A stretch of DNA of 64,000 bases from the NCBI GenBank assembly GCA_021324815.1, contig JAJPIJ010000020.1, positions 1-64,000 of the forward strand, in the 5' to 3' direction. This DNA comes from Gammaproteobacteria bacterium. Its GTDB lineage: Bacteria; Pseudomonadota; Gammaproteobacteria; JAJPIJ01. Below are positions 20,177-29,135 of this stretch, one piece after another. Each line of letters opens with the position of its first letter. Within the stretch, counting starts at the first letter, position 1. The notes beneath the pieces are model-generated. The model made no database searches, had not been told where the DNA came from, and saw only the letters and a list, made by a program, of their open reading frames with translations. The position numbers were made by a program, and so were the translations under genes.

Positions 20177-20975
20177 TGATGGTTTCAGCCGGGGCCGCGT
20201 GTACGCCATCGTGCTGCGCTATCTGTACCTGCTGCGCGGCTCCTGGCCGCGCCTCGTCGATTCGGTGTACTGGCCCACGGTGCAGATGATCATCTGGGGG
20301 CTGGTGACGCGTTTTTTCAGCACTCATAGTTCCTGGGTGGCGCAGGCCGGCGGCGTGCTGATCGGGGCGGTGCTGCTGTGGGACGTGCTGTTCCGCGCGC
20401 AACTGGGCGTGTCGGTGGTGTTCATGGAGGAGATGTACGCGCGCAATCTCGGCAATCTTTTTTCCAGCCCGCTGCGGCCCCATGAATTCATCGCCGCCCT
20501 CCTGGTGATCAGTGTCCTGCGCGCGGTCATCGGCGTGGGCGCGGCCGCCCTGCTGGCCATCCCGCTGTACCGCTATTCCATATTCGACATGGGCTTTCCG
20601 TTGCTGGCGTTCTTCAGCGTGCTGATCATGTTCGGATGGGCGGTGGGGTTGCTGATCTGCGCGGCGCTGCTGCGCTACGGGCTGGGCGTGGAAAGCCTGG
20701 CGTGGGCGTCGATCTTCGCGCTGGCGCCAATCAGCGGCATTTACTATCCAGTTTCCACCCTGCCGGAGATCGTGCGGCCGCTGGCATGGGCGGTGCCGAG
20801 CAGTTATGTATTCGAAGGCATGCGGGCGGTGTTGCTCGAGCACCGATTTGACCCGTCCCTGTTTGCCGGCAGCGTGCTGACCTCGCTGCTGTATCTGGCG
20901 CTGGGCGTCTGGATTTTCTCCCGCACCTTTCAGATCGCGCGCGACAAGGGTCTGTTGCTGCAAACGGGGGAATGA
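20169..20975 (+). CDS. ABC-2 type transporter permease
   Basis: A 268-residue inner-membrane protein with six hydrophobic segments and the ABC-2 exporter organisation (YxLR at the N-terminus, RPHEFIAALL after the first long loop, SGIYYPVSTLPEIVRPLAWAVPSSYVFEGMR near the C-terminus). Members export polysaccharides, lipids or drugs. Start at ATG 20169, inside the ATPase stop region, as in tightly coupled pairs. The substrate is unknown; if the ATPase frameshift is real the permease would lack its motor unless supplied elsewhere. Confidence 0.88.
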   Translation: MFDDGFSRGRVYAIVLRYLYLLRGSWPRLVDSVYWPTVQMIIWGLVTRFFSTHSSWVAQAGGVLIGAVLLWDVLFRAQLGVSVVFMEEMYARNLGNLFSSPLRPHEFIAALLVISVLRAVIGVGAAALLAIPLYRYSIFDMGFPLLAFFSVLIMFGWAVGLLICAALLRYGLGVESLAWASIFALAPISGIYYPVSTLPEIVRPLAWAVPSSYVFEGMRAVLLEHRFDPSLFAGSVLTSLLYLALGVWIFSRTFQIARDKGLLLQTGE

Positions 20976-20979
20976 AACC

Positions 20980-21978
20980 CTATTCAAGTCGATGCAGGGC
21001 GTCCAGAAGCCGGGCATGCCAGTGCGGCGGGGCGCAGAGGATGCCGCGATTGCGCGTCAGTTCGCTGCCCGCACTCCAGTCCAGGGGCCTTCCCTCCGCG
21101 TCCGTGACCGTCGCGCCGGCCTCCGCGGCGATCAAACTGCCCGCAGCATGGTCCCAGATTTTCTCCGCATAGTCCCGTTTGCGGGGGATGCGCAGGTACG
21201 CGTCCGCCTGGCCGCGCGCCACCACGACATATTTGGCCTGGCTGTCCAGACGCACGGTCGAGGTGTCGCAACCGAGGGCCGCCAGAAGGCGCGCGGAGAG
21301 ATCGTGACGGCTGTGCGCCGATTCCACCGATTCGCACAATCGCAAAGCTCCCCGTGCGTCAGCGCTGCAATGTAATCTCGTCGGCGTCGCGTCAGGCAGC
21401 GTGGCGGGCACGGACCAGCCGCCGCCGCCGGCAGTGGCATAGACGATGACGCCCCGGGCATCCGCCCGATCCAGGGGCGCCGCTGGATCGGCGGCCAGAT
21501 TGGGGCAGCCCATGACCGCAATCCGCACCTGATCCTGCTCCAGGTAGGCGAGCGAAACTGCATACTGCCCGCCGCGCAGAAAGCCCTTGGTGCCGTCGAT
21601 GGGATCCAGCGTCCAGTACCCGCTGGTGAGAGGACCGTGCCGGCCGGCATCCACGGCGGCAACGATCGCATCAGGCGTCGCTTGCGGCCACGCCGCCCGC
21701 AGCGCCGCGGTGACGTCCTCGCATAGCGGGGCGGCGCCCGCGCCGCACAACATGGCACCCTCTTCCTCGCCTACGAGGCGCAGATCAGCGAGGCGCGATT
21801 GCAGATGATGTCCGATAATGGCCTGGGCGGCGAAATCCGCGACCGTCACGGGGCTGTGATCGGTCTTGGTAAGTCCGGCCACGGTGCGGCGTTCGGATTG
21901 CAACCGGCGGGTAATCGCGCAGGCAGTCGCCACCGCCTCGATCGCGGTATTCAGGAGCAGGTCTTGGTCCGGAGGCAT
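20980..21978 (-). CDS. 3'(2'),5'-bisphosphate nucleotidase, HAL2/CysQ type
   Basis: A 332-residue Mg-dependent, Li-sensitive phosphatase of the inositol monophosphatase superfamily. Motifs are VGEEEG (metal-binding Glu), WTLDPIDGTKGFLRGGQYAVSLA (Asp-Pro-Ile-Asp-Gly-Thr) and IWDHAAGSLIAAEAGATVTDAEG. The insertion and length fit the eukaryote-like HAL2/SAL1 branch that degrades PAP, the by-product of sulfate activation and of sulfotransferase reactions. That is relevant here because two sulfotransferase-domain proteins are encoded at 53.7-58.2 kb. Confidence 0.88.
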   Translation of the reverse strand: MPPDQDLLLNTAIEAVATACAITRRLQSERRTVAGLTKTDHSPVTVADFAAQAIIGHHLQSRLADLRLVGEEEGAMLCGAGAAPLCEDVTAALRAAWPQATPDAIVAAVDAGRHGPLTSGYWTLDPIDGTKGFLRGGQYAVSLAYLEQDQVRIAVMGCPNLAADPAAPLDRADARGVIVYATAGGGGWSVPATLPDATPTRLHCSADARGALRLCESVESAHSRHDLSARLLAALGCDTSTVRLDSQAKYVVVARGQADAYLRIPRKRDYAEKIWDHAAGSLIAAEAGATVTDAEGRPLDWSAGSELTRNRGILCAPPHWHARLLDALHRLE

Positions 21979-22046
21979 GAGGGGGTCGAAACGGGCTTGA
22001 AAATCAATTATATCGTCCAGCGCGGGGTTCTTCTGTGCGATGTCTT

Positions 22047-22063
22047 TTGTTGCAGTGCAATAA
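22047..22063. promoter_or_regulatory. Predicted PhaR operator and promoter upstream of phaEC
   Basis: The 17-bp near-palindrome TTGTTGCAGTGCAATAA lies 65 bp before the phaE start. It resembles the TGC-rich PhaR sites described in other PHA producers and recurs, in variant form, before both phasin genes and phaA in this window. It overlaps a possible -35 TTGCAG (22050-22055) which, with a 17-bp spacer, pairs with TAGCAT (22073-22078), so binding could block RNA polymerase. Inference from sequence only. Confidence 0.6.
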
Positions 22064-22127
22064 TCGGCGTGCTAGCATACAAAAAGTTAGCCGTCTACCA
22101 TGCTCATCGACGCCAAGTGAAGCTTTT

Positions 22128-23417
22128 ATGACCACTGACAATCCCTCCGCAAATTCAACGGAAAATACCGGCTGGCTCGATCTCCAGAGGCAATTCTGGG
22201 AAAGCTGGAGCCGCATGTATACGCAGGGCGTGGCCGACGCCGCCGGCGGCCCGTCAAAGGGAAGCTGGGCGGAGGGGCTTGACCACTGGTGGAACGCCGT
22301 GGCCGGAAGCCTGCCGGAACATCGCCGGTTCTACGAACATCTGGTGGAGCAGGGCAAGGTTTTCATGACGCTCTCCCAAGAGCTGATGAAATTCCTCACC
22401 TCCATTCCCGCCGGCGCGAAGGAGGGCGACGGCTGGAAGGAACAGCTCAAATCCCACTTTGATGCGATCAAGGAAACCCTCGCCAGGGCCCGGTCCCAGG
22501 ATGTGCCGAATTATCTCCGTGGTTTTTCGGCATTGTTCGAACTGCCGCTGGACACCTGGTACCGCATGATGTCGGGCAGCGCCATGACCCCCGGCGACGT
22601 GTTGCGGAACGTCCGCTCGGAGGCGCTGGAGAAAATGGGCGAGCAGGTGCATCGGAGCGTGGATCGATTCCTTTCCGTTCCGGGCGTCGGCTATACCCGT
22701 GAAAGCCAGGAACAATTGCAGCAATTCGCCCGCGCGCTGCTCAATTATCAAAAGGTGCTGCAGGAGTATCTCAGCGCCCATCATCACCTCGGCATGGACA
22801 CCCTCGACCGCCTCTATAAAAAGCTGGAGGCCATGGGTGAGAAGGGCGAGTCGATCAAAACATTGCGCGCGATGTACGACCTGTGGGTGGATTGCGGCGA
22901 GGAATCGTACGCCGAATTCGTCATGTCGCCCGAATTTCAGGATGTCTACGGGGAAATGGTCAACGCCCTGATGGCCGTCAAGCACCAGGCCCGCCTCATC
23001 CTGGATGAACATCTCGGCGCTCTGAACATGCCGACACGCCGCGAAATGAACAGCATCATCAGGCATCAGAACGAATTACGGCGTTCCATCAAGTCGCTGC
23101 AACGGGAGCGCAACGGCCGCGACGGGGGCCCGTCACACCGTCATGCACATCACGCCGGCGGCGGCCATGGCGGTGAAGGAGGCGCCCAGTCAAGGGAAGC
23201 GGATGCTTTGCGCAAACGTACCGGAGTCGCCGGCGCCGTGGCAGGCGATGAGACATCCGGAGGCAGGCCGGCGGAGTCCGCGGAACTGCCGGCACGGAAA
23301 AAACAGGCTGGGAAAAGGATGATCACGGCAAGAGCCCCCGGCGCGGTGGAGGCCGGCGCCGCGACTGCGGGCAACTCACCGGCCGAATCACAGCGCCCGG
23401 TCAAGGCGGGCGGGTAA
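22128..23417 (+). CDS. phaE: Class III PHA synthase subunit PhaE
   Basis: Partner of PhaC in the class III synthase that polymerises 3-hydroxyacyl-CoA at the granule surface. The 429-residue product carries the conserved PhaE core (DLQRQFWESW near the start, then ALLNYQKVLQEY, EFVMSPEFQDVYGEMVNALM and a final RREMNSIIRHQNELRR). Residues from about 325 onward form a basic, low-complexity tail rich in His, Gly, Ala and Lys that is longer than in typical PhaE. Start ATG 22128; an upstream extension (31 codons) lacks similarity. phaC follows after 30 bp. Confidence 0.93.
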   Translation: MTTDNPSANSTENTGWLDLQRQFWESWSRMYTQGVADAAGGPSKGSWAEGLDHWWNAVAGSLPEHRRFYEHLVEQGKVFMTLSQELMKFLTSIPAGAKEGDGWKEQLKSHFDAIKETLARARSQDVPNYLRGFSALFELPLDTWYRMMSGSAMTPGDVLRNVRSEALEKMGEQVHRSVDRFLSVPGVGYTRESQEQLQQFARALLNYQKVLQEYLSAHHHLGMDTLDRLYKKLEAMGEKGESIKTLRAMYDLWVDCGEESYAEFVMSPEFQDVYGEMVNALMAVKHQARLILDEHLGALNMPTRREMNSIIRHQNELRRSIKSLQRERNGRDGGPSHRHAHHAGGGHGGEGGAQSREADALRKRTGVAGAVAGDETSGGRPAESAELPARKKQAGKRMITARAPGAVEAGAATAGNSPAESQRPVKAGG

Positions 23418-23447
23418 ACCATCCACTTTCATCAGGAGTCGACCCCA

Positions 23448-24512
23448 GTGTTCCCATTCCAGATCACGCCGGACGAGGCCCTCAAGGAAATGCAGGATCT
23501 TGGCAACAAGCTCGCGCTTGGCATGAAGACGCTGAGCGAGCTGGGTGAAATTGACGTGGGCGCCACCGAGAAGGAGGAAATCTACCGCGAAGACAAGCTG
23601 GTGCTCTACCACTTCAAGCCCTTTGTGGAACGGCTCAACCCGGTGCCGCTGCTTGTCGTTTACGCGCTGGTCAACCGGCCCTACATGGCTGATCTGCAAC
23701 AGAATCGTTCCATGATACGCGGCCTGATGGCGGGCGGCCTGGATGTTTATTTGATTGACTGGGGTTATCCGGATGGCGGCGATCTGTACCTGACCCTCGA
23801 CGACTACATCAATGGCTATCTGGGCCGTTGCGTGGATGTCCTGCGCAAGCGGCACGGCGTCGACAGCATCAACATCCTTGGCATCTGCCAGGGCGGCACC
23901 TTCAGCCTGTGCTTTGCCGCGACCCATCCGAAGAAGGTGCGCAATTTGATCACGACGGTGACGCCGGTCGATTTCCACACGCCCGACGACATGCTCAGCC
24001 ATTGGGTGAGGAAGGTGGATATCGATCGTCTCGTCGAGACCATGGGCAATGTCCCCGGAGAGATGCTCAACTGGACCTTCCTCGCCTTGAAGCCCTTCCG
24101 TCTGTTCGGTCAGAAGTACATGGACATGATCAATACGCTGGATGATCCCATGGCGGCAAAGAATTTCATGCGCATGGAGAAGTGGATCTTTGACAGTCCC
24201 GATCAGGTCGGCGAGGCCTACCGCCAATTCATGAAGGATTTTTATCAGAAAAACAAATTAATCAAGGGCGAGATCGTCATCGGCAATCATCGGGTCGATT
24301 TGAAAAATATCACCATGCCGGTCCTCAATATCTATGCCAAGGATGATCATCTGGTGCCGCCGGCCTCCTCCAAGGCGCTCGAACGCTATGTCGGCACCAA
24401 GGATTACACCGCGCTTGAATTTCCCGGCGGCCACATCGGCATCTACGTGAGCGGCAAGGCGCAGAAGATGATCCCGCCGGCCGCCTGTGAATGGGTGAAT
24501 CAGCGTACCTAG
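23448..24512 (+). CDS. phaC: Class III PHA synthase catalytic subunit PhaC
   Basis: Catalytic subunit, 354 residues, the normal class III length. The lipase-box-like GICQGG has the nucleophile Cys147; Asp in YAKDDHLVPP (near 302) and His in GGHIG (near 331) complete the triad. WGYPD and PVDFHTPDDMLSHW are family blocks. Translation starts at GTG 23448, preceded by AGGAG. Together with phaE it forms a two-gene operon; the next gene converges 6 bp away. Confidence 0.96.
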   Translation: MFPFQITPDEALKEMQDLGNKLALGMKTLSELGEIDVGATEKEEIYREDKLVLYHFKPFVERLNPVPLLVVYALVNRPYMADLQQNRSMIRGLMAGGLDVYLIDWGYPDGGDLYLTLDDYINGYLGRCVDVLRKRHGVDSINILGICQGGTFSLCFAATHPKKVRNLITTVTPVDFHTPDDMLSHWVRKVDIDRLVETMGNVPGEMLNWTFLALKPFRLFGQKYMDMINTLDDPMAAKNFMRMEKWIFDSPDQVGEAYRQFMKDFYQKNKLIKGEIVIGNHRVDLKNITMPVLNIYAKDDHLVPPASSKALERYVGTKDYTALEFPGGHIGIYVSGKAQKMIPPAACEWVNQRT

Positions 24513-24518
24513 GGCGTC

Positions 24519-24773
24519 TCAGGCGCCTTCCTCGGGTTGTTCACCGGCCTTCCTGGCATACTGCTGCCAGAAGGCCTTTTGCATCTCCTCGAACATCTTG
24601 AAGGAACCGGCCGGATTCGCCAGCAGGGCGGCCGGATCAAAGTTCTCCATTCCCTGTTTCATTTTTTCACGGAGATATACCAGCCATTCCTTTTGCAGCG
24701 GCTCAAAATCAGGCATGCCGAAAAAGACGCGCAATTCCTTCGGCGTGGCATCGATGTCGAGTTTGATTTTCAT
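24519..24773 (-). CDS. DUF6489 family protein
   Basis: An 84-residue soluble acidic protein that begins MKIKLDIDATPKELRVFFG, the conserved opening of the DUF6489 family. Start at ATG 24773 behind GGAGG; a ten-codon upstream extension is not conserved. The domain frequently sits beside phasin and PHA genes; a granule-associated or regulatory role is inferred only from that context. It is downstream of phaP on the same strand, separated by a terminator. Confidence 0.8.
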   Translation of the reverse strand: MKIKLDIDATPKELRVFFGMPDFEPLQKEWLVYLREKMKQGMENFDPAALLANPAGSFKMFEEMQKAFWQQYARKAGEQPEEGA

Positions 24774-24824
24774 GGCTGGCCTCCAGGCGGTGTGATCTCG
24801 CATGGTACATCCAAATTGATGGAC

Positions 24825-24872
24825 AAAAAAAATCCCTTCAGAGCCGCCCCGGGGAGGGTCGGATGAAGGGAA
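24825..24872 (-). terminator. Rho-independent terminator of the phasin gene
   Basis: On the minus strand, CCCTTCA (24871-24865 region) pairs with TGAAGGG (24840-24834 region) and is followed by a run of eight T (24832-24825). The loop is long and GC-rich and could add an internal stem. It lies 22 bp after the phasin stop. Confidence 0.75.
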
Positions 24873-24893
24873 GGGAGGTCAGAATCGTCCGGG

Positions 24894-25256
24894 CTAGGCG
24901 GCTTTGCGTCCGTTGGAGGACTTTTTGGTGCCCGTCTTCATCACCGCCGTCATCCATTCCGTCAGCTGCGTGCGCGCCTCGTTCAGGATGTCGCTGGTCT
25001 TCTTGGCGTTGTTGAACAGCTTGTCGTTGTACTCGGAGGCGAGCCTGGCCTGCGCGGCGAAGAGCTCCTTGTAGTCGCGCGTGCCGCTGACCAGGTTGAT
25101 GTTCTTGACGTTCGCTTCCAATGCAATGGACAGCATTTGCATCTGAATTTCCGTCAGCTTGCTGATCAGGCTGGTGCTGATCGATTCGAGCTCCTTGGTT
25201 GCCTCCAGGGTGCTCTTGCCGAAATCTTCCAATTGCTCTACGAATGCGTTTTGCAT
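24894..25256 (-). CDS. phaP: Phasin, PHA granule-associated protein
   Basis: A 120-residue helical, amphipathic protein of the phasin family that coats PHA granules and controls their number and size. It has the typical phasin order: an N-terminal helix (FVEQLEDFGKSTLEATKELESISTSL), the ALEANVKNINLVSGTRDYKELFAAQARLASEYNDKL core and a short basic tail rich in Lys. It has its own strong promoter with an overlapping PhaR-like box and a terminator, consistent with the high-level, PhaR-controlled expression known for phasins. Confidence 0.9.
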   Translation of the reverse strand: MQNAFVEQLEDFGKSTLEATKELESISTSLISKLTEIQMQMLSIALEANVKNINLVSGTRDYKELFAAQARLASEYNDKLFNNAKKTSDILNEARTQLTEWMTAVMKTGTKKSSNGRKAA

Positions 25257-25321
25257 GATGTCATCCTCGTCTGTAGCGTCTGTACCCGTGATTCAACAAA
25301 TTTAATGATGCGCCGCACCAT

Positions 25322-25362
25322 TTGTTGCGACGCACAATATATATATTTTCTTTCCTTGTCAA
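25322..25362 (-). promoter_or_regulatory. phaP promoter with overlapping predicted PhaR operator
   Basis: On the minus strand a consensus -35 TTGACA (25362-25357) is 17 bp from TATTGT (25339-25334). The -10 sits inside the near-palindrome TTGTTGCGACGCACAATA (25322-25339), a relative of the box before phaEC. A repressor bound there would cover the -10. The rest of the 326-bp gap to pckG holds only AT-rich sequence and the pckG leader; no other gene was seen. Confidence 0.65.
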
Positions 25363-25582
25363 CACCCTTGGTCAACAGAGGAGCCCATGGAATCGGCCAT
25401 CAACACGGGTGCAAATTTTCAAGCGCAAGGGGGACTTACAGTGCGCAGCAGCATCAAATATGTAACCCCTTGATATAACTGAACTGTTTCAGTTAAAGTG
25501 CATGATTGAAATTGGTCGCGGGTGGGCGGCGGCCTCCGCATTTGGACTTTGGATAAACGTAGCGACTTCAGGAGCGCGTCTA

Positions 25583-27430
25583 ATGACCATCCAGCACGAT
25601 GGCAGCAAAAGAACCAGGAACCGAGCCCTACTCAAGTGGGTGGATGAAATCGCCGCCCGCTGCAAACCGGAGAAAATTTATTGGTGCGACGGATCACAAG
25701 CGGAGTATGACCGGATGTGCGAAGCGCTGGTGAAGGCCGGCACCTTCATCCAGCTCAATCCCGCCAAGCGTCCCCACAGTTTTCTTGCCCGCTCCAGCCC
25801 CGGTGACGTGGCGCGCGTGGAGGACCGCACCTTCATCTGCAGCGCAAAAAAGGAGGACGCGGGGCCGACCAACAACTGGATGGACCCCAAGGAAATGCGG
25901 GCCATCCTCGACAAGCTTTTCGACGGCTGCATGCGCGGCCGCACCATGTACGTGGTGCCGTTCAGCATGGGGCCGATCGGCTCCAACATTTCGCACATCG
26001 GCGTTGAGATCAGCGATTCGCCTTATGTCGCCGTCAACCAGCGCATCATGACGCGCATGGGCCAGCAGGCGCTGGACGCGCTCGGCGAGCATGGGAAATT
26101 CGTGCCCTGCGTGCATTCCGTCGGCGCGCCGCTGGCGCCGGGCCAGAAGGATGTCTCCTGGCCGTGCAATGACACGAAATACATCACTCATTTTCCCGAG
26201 ACCCAGGAAATCTGGTCGTACGGCTCCGGCTACGGCGGCAATGCCCTCTTGGGCAAAAAGTGCTTCGCGCTGCGCATCGCGTCGGTCATGGGCCGCGAGC
26301 AGGGCTGGCTCGCCGAACACATGCTGATTCTGGGCGTCGAGTCGCCCCAGGGCGAGGAGACCTATGTCGCGGCGGCATTTCCGAGCGCCTGCGGCAAGAC
26401 CAACTTCGCCATGCTGATCCCGCCGGCCGATGGCTTCAAGGGCTGGAAGGTCACCACCATCGGCGATGACATTGCCTGGATCAAGCCGGGGGCGGACGGC
26501 AGGTTCTACGCCATCAACCCGGAGGCCGGCTATTTCGGCGTGGCGCCGGGCACCTCCATGCACTCCAATCCCAACGCCATGCTGACGTTGAAGGGAAACT
26601 GCATCTTCACCAACTGCGCGCTGACTGATGACGGCGACGTGTGGTGGGAGGGCATGACCGATCAACCACCGGCACATGCCATCGATTGGAAAGGCAGGGA
26701 TTGGACGCCGGCAAGCGATGGTCCGGCCGCGCACCCCAACGCACGCTTCACCGCGCCCGCCAGTCAATGCCCGTCCATCGATCCCGACTGGGAGAACCCC
26801 GCCGGCGTGCCGATCAGTGCCTTCGTGTTCGGCGGCCGGGTCAGCAAGAATTTCCCGCTGGTATTCCAGAGCTACTCCTGGGAGCACGGCGTGTATCTCG
26901 CCGCCACCATGGGTTCGGAGGCCACCGCGGCCGCCATCGGCCAGGCCGCCATGCGCCGCGATCCGATGGCCATGCTACCGTTCTGCGGTTACAACATGGC
27001 CGATTACTGGTCGCACTGGCTCAAGATCGGTCGCGGAAGCGTCTCCACCCCGCCGCTCATCTTCCGCGTCAACTGGTTCCGCAAGGATGAGAACGGCAGG
27101 TTCGTGTGGCCCGGCTTCGGCGAAAACATGCGCGCGTTGAAATGGATCGTGGATCGCTGCCGGGGCCGGGGCCAGGCCGTGGAAAGCCCCATCGGCTGGC
27201 TGCCGCCACACTCGGCGCTGAATTGGGACGGCCTGGATTTTCCGCGCGAGAAGTATTACTCGATCATGAACATCGATCGGGAAAAGGCCAAGGCCGAGGC
27301 CGAGGAGCAGAAGGAGTTCTTCGCCAAGTTTGGCGATCGCCTGCCGCGTGAACTTGAGCTCGAACGCGAGTTGCTGCTGTCGCGGCTCAATCGTTCACCC
27401 GATACGTGGGAACTCAGCAAGGCCGCTTGA
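25583..27430 (+). CDS. pckG: Phosphoenolpyruvate carboxykinase (GTP)
   Basis: Converts oxaloacetate and GTP to PEP, CO2 and GDP, the first gluconeogenic step and one link between the TCA cycle and PHA metabolism. The 615-residue length and motifs fit the GTP type: [12 protein letters not shown], the kinase P-loop [13 protein letters not shown] (near residue 269), GDDIAWI and the Mn/substrate residues around it. ATG 25583 follows GGAGCG; 27 upstream codons in the same frame have no similarity. A bidirectional terminator lies 25 bp beyond the stop. Confidence 0.96.
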   Translation: MTIQHDGSKRTRNRALLKWVDEIAARCKPEKIYWCDGSQAEYDRMCEALVKAGTFIQLNPAKRPHSFLARSSPGDVARVEDRTFICSAKKEDAGPTNNWMDPKEMRAILDKLFDGCMRGRTMYVVPFSMGPIGSNISHIGVEISDSPYVAVNQRIMTRMGQQALDALGEHGKFVPCVHSVGAPLAPGQKDVSWPCNDTKYITHFPETQEIWSYGSGYGGNALLGKKCFALRIASVMGREQGWLAEHMLILGVESPQGEETYVAAAFPSACGKTNFAMLIPPADGFKGWKVTTIGDDIAWIKPGADGRFYAINPEAGYFGVAPGTSMHSNPNAMLTLKGNCIFTNCALTDDGDVWWEGMTDQPPAHAIDWKGRDWTPASDGPAAHPNARFTAPASQCPSIDPDWENPAGVPISAFVFGGRVSKNFPLVFQSYSWEHGVYLAATMGSEATAAAIGQAAMRRDPMAMLPFCGYNMADYWSHWLKIGRGSVSTPPLIFRVNWFRKDENGRFVWPGFGENMRALKWIVDRCRGRGQAVESPIGWLPPHSALNWDGLDFPREKYYSIMNIDREKAKAEAEEQKEFFAKFGDRLPRELELERELLLSRLNRSPDTWELSKAA

Positions 27431-27454
27431 AAGGCGCCAAGCAGTGGCATGAGC

Positions 27455-27494
27455 AAAAGCCCCGGCAGGATTGTTCCAGCCGGGGCTTTTATTT
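27455..27494. terminator. Bidirectional terminator between pckG and the zinc-ribbon gene
   Basis: Perfect arms AAAAGCCCCGGC (27455-27466) and GCCGGGGCTTTT (27479-27490) form a 12-bp hairpin with a 12-nt loop and A/T tracts on both sides. Its right arm includes the first bases of the TAA stop of the minus-strand zinc-ribbon gene. Confidence 0.9.
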
Positions 27495-27794
27495 GTCGAG
27501 GCCAAAAAGGGCGTCCAGCCGGGCACGGACTGCCGCGGCTCTTGATTGATCTTCCGGATGCCAGGCGCCGGCCATGGGTTTGAAATAGTCGCAGAAGTTG
27601 GCGTGCTCCTTGTCGGCGACGGGCTCGGCAATGGGTTCGCGGCAGGCCTTGGCGGCGCGGACATCATAGAACCGGCACAGCTTGCAGACGTGCAGATCCA
27701 CGTTGCATTTGGGGCAGAGATCGCGCCGCGAGATCGATAACCCCGCAGCACCCAGCGGGTGGCCGCATTTCCAGCAGACGAGTTCGGCGCTCAT
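27489..27794 (-). CDS. Zinc-ribbon protein of unknown function
   Basis: A 101-residue protein with CWKCGHPLG and CPKCNVDLHVCKLCRFYD, then CREP and NFCDYF, giving up to eight cysteines in CxxC or CxxxC spacing that should bind one or two zinc ions. It lacks membrane segments. It is next to phaR and in the same direction, separated by about 65 bp. Homologous short zinc-ribbon proteins occur near PHA genes in other proteobacteria, but the function is not known to me. Confidence 0.75.
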   Translation of the reverse strand: MSAELVCWKCGHPLGAAGLSISRRDLCPKCNVDLHVCKLCRFYDVRAAKACREPIAEPVADKEHANFCDYFKPMAGAWHPEDQSRAAAVRARLDALFGLDK

Positions 27795-27859
27795 GGCCGG
27801 CGACCCCGGAAACGGATTTCAAGACACGGCCGTTTGCCGCCCGGGAGACGCCGGCGGCT

Positions 27860-28375
27860 TCAATCCTTGGGAGGAATGTCGGTGGAGGGTCCGGCTCCCG
27901 CCCCGGCGGCGGGGGCGGGGCTCACCGGCATGCCGGTCGCCTTCAAGAATTCATTTTGCATGCGCTGCCAGAGTTCGAGATTCTGCTCGGTCATCTTGCT
28001 CCATACGGTCATCGGATTGCTGCTGACGGCGCGGGTCACCTGCTCGCTCAAGCGCTGCTGCTGATTGGTGAACAACGACAGGCTTTGCTGGATGTACTGG
28101 GCCGCCAGGTTTTGCATGGACTTGCCGTAGAAGCCAATCAACTGTTGCAGGGCGTCGGTGGAGAAAAACGGCGATCCTCCGGCCTCCTCCTGCTCGATGA
28201 TGATTTGCAGGAGAATGCTGCGCGTGATGTCCTCCTCGGTCTGCTTGTCGACGACGCAGAACGGCACGCCCTGGACGATCAGGTGGCGCACGTCCTCCAG
28301 CGTGATGTACTTGCTTTCCGTCGTATCGTACAGGCGACGATTGGGATATTTTTTGATGATGCGTTTTTCAGTCAT
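27860..28375 (-). CDS. phaR: PHA synthesis repressor PhaR
   Basis: A 171-residue regulator that binds both DNA and nascent PHA; polymer titrates it from phasin and synthase promoters. The N-terminal DNA/PHB-accumulation domain begins RIIKKYPNRRLYDTTESKYITLEDV, an almost invariant block, followed by a helical domain and a disordered Pro/Ala tail. It is the last gene of a phaA-phaB-phaR unit, 12 bp after phaB. Its probable targets are the four TGC-rich boxes in this window. Confidence 0.95.
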   Translation of the reverse strand: MTEKRIIKKYPNRRLYDTTESKYITLEDVRHLIVQGVPFCVVDKQTEEDITRSILLQIIIEQEEAGGSPFFSTDALQQLIGFYGKSMQNLAAQYIQQSLSLFTNQQQRLSEQVTRAVSSNPMTVWSKMTEQNLELWQRMQNEFLKATGMPVSPAPAAGAGAGPSTDIPPKD

Positions 28376-28387
28376 GATTGTCCCTCG

Positions 28388-29131
28388 CTACATCATGTGC
28401 TGGCCGCCATTGGCGGAAATGTCGGCGCCGGTGATGAATGCCGCCTCCGGCGCGCACAGAAAATCGACCACGCAGGCGATTTCCTCGGGCCTGCCGAGAC
28501 GGCCGACCGGGATCTGCGCGATGATTTGTTTGCGGATGTCCTCCGGAACGGCCATGACCATGTCGGTGGCGATGTAGCCGGGGGAGACGGTGTTGACCGT
28601 CACGCCCTTGCGGGCCACCTCCTGCGCCAGCGCCATGGTGAAGCCGTGCATGCCGGCCTTGGCGGCGGAGTAATTGGTCTGTCCCAACTGGCCCTTCTGT
28701 CCGTTGACGGAGGAGATGTTGATGATGCGTCCGAAACCGCGATCCGTCATGCCCTGGACGACGTGACGGCTCATGTTGAAGACGCTGTCCAGGTTGGTGG
28801 TCAATACGCTGTCCCATTGTTCCCTGGTCATCTTGCGCAGCGTGGTGTCCCTGGTGATGCCGGCGCAGTTGACCAGGATGTCAACCGGGCCGACGTCTTT
28901 TTCCACGGCCTCGACGAATTGTTTGCAACTGTCGAAATCCGTGACGTCGGCCTTGAAGAAATAAAAAGCATATCCCTTGCCTGCCTCCTGAGCCTTCTTG
29001 AGCTTTTCCTCGCTGCGGTAATTGGTGGCAACCCTGGCGCCGGAGTCCGCGAGTTGCCGGCAAATCGCCATGCCGATGCCGCCCGTGCCGCCGGTGACGA
29101 TGGCGACCCTGCCCTGCAGTGAGGTTTTCAT
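28388..29131 (-). CDS. phaB: Acetoacetyl-CoA reductase
   Basis: NADPH-dependent reduction of acetoacetyl-CoA to (R)-3-hydroxybutyryl-CoA, the monomer for PHB. A 247-residue SDR: TGGTGGIG nucleotide loop (13-20), NNAG-equivalent VNCAGITRD, catalytic ISSVNGQKGQLGQTNYSAAKAG (Ser, Tyr, Lys). The Q-rich GQKGQLGQ loop is typical of PhaB. ATG 29131 has a GATGAGG site and lies 4 bp after the phaA stop. Confidence 0.95.
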   Translation of the reverse strand: MKTSLQGRVAIVTGGTGGIGMAICRQLADSGARVATNYRSEEKLKKAQEAGKGYAFYFFKADVTDFDSCKQFVEAVEKDVGPVDILVNCAGITRDTTLRKMTREQWDSVLTTNLDSVFNMSRHVVQGMTDRGFGRIINISSVNGQKGQLGQTNYSAAKAGMHGFTMALAQEVARKGVTVNTVSPGYIATDMVMAVPEDIRKQIIAQIPVGRLGRPEEIACVVDFLCAPEAAFITGADISANGGQHMM

Positions 29132-29135
29132 GGCC

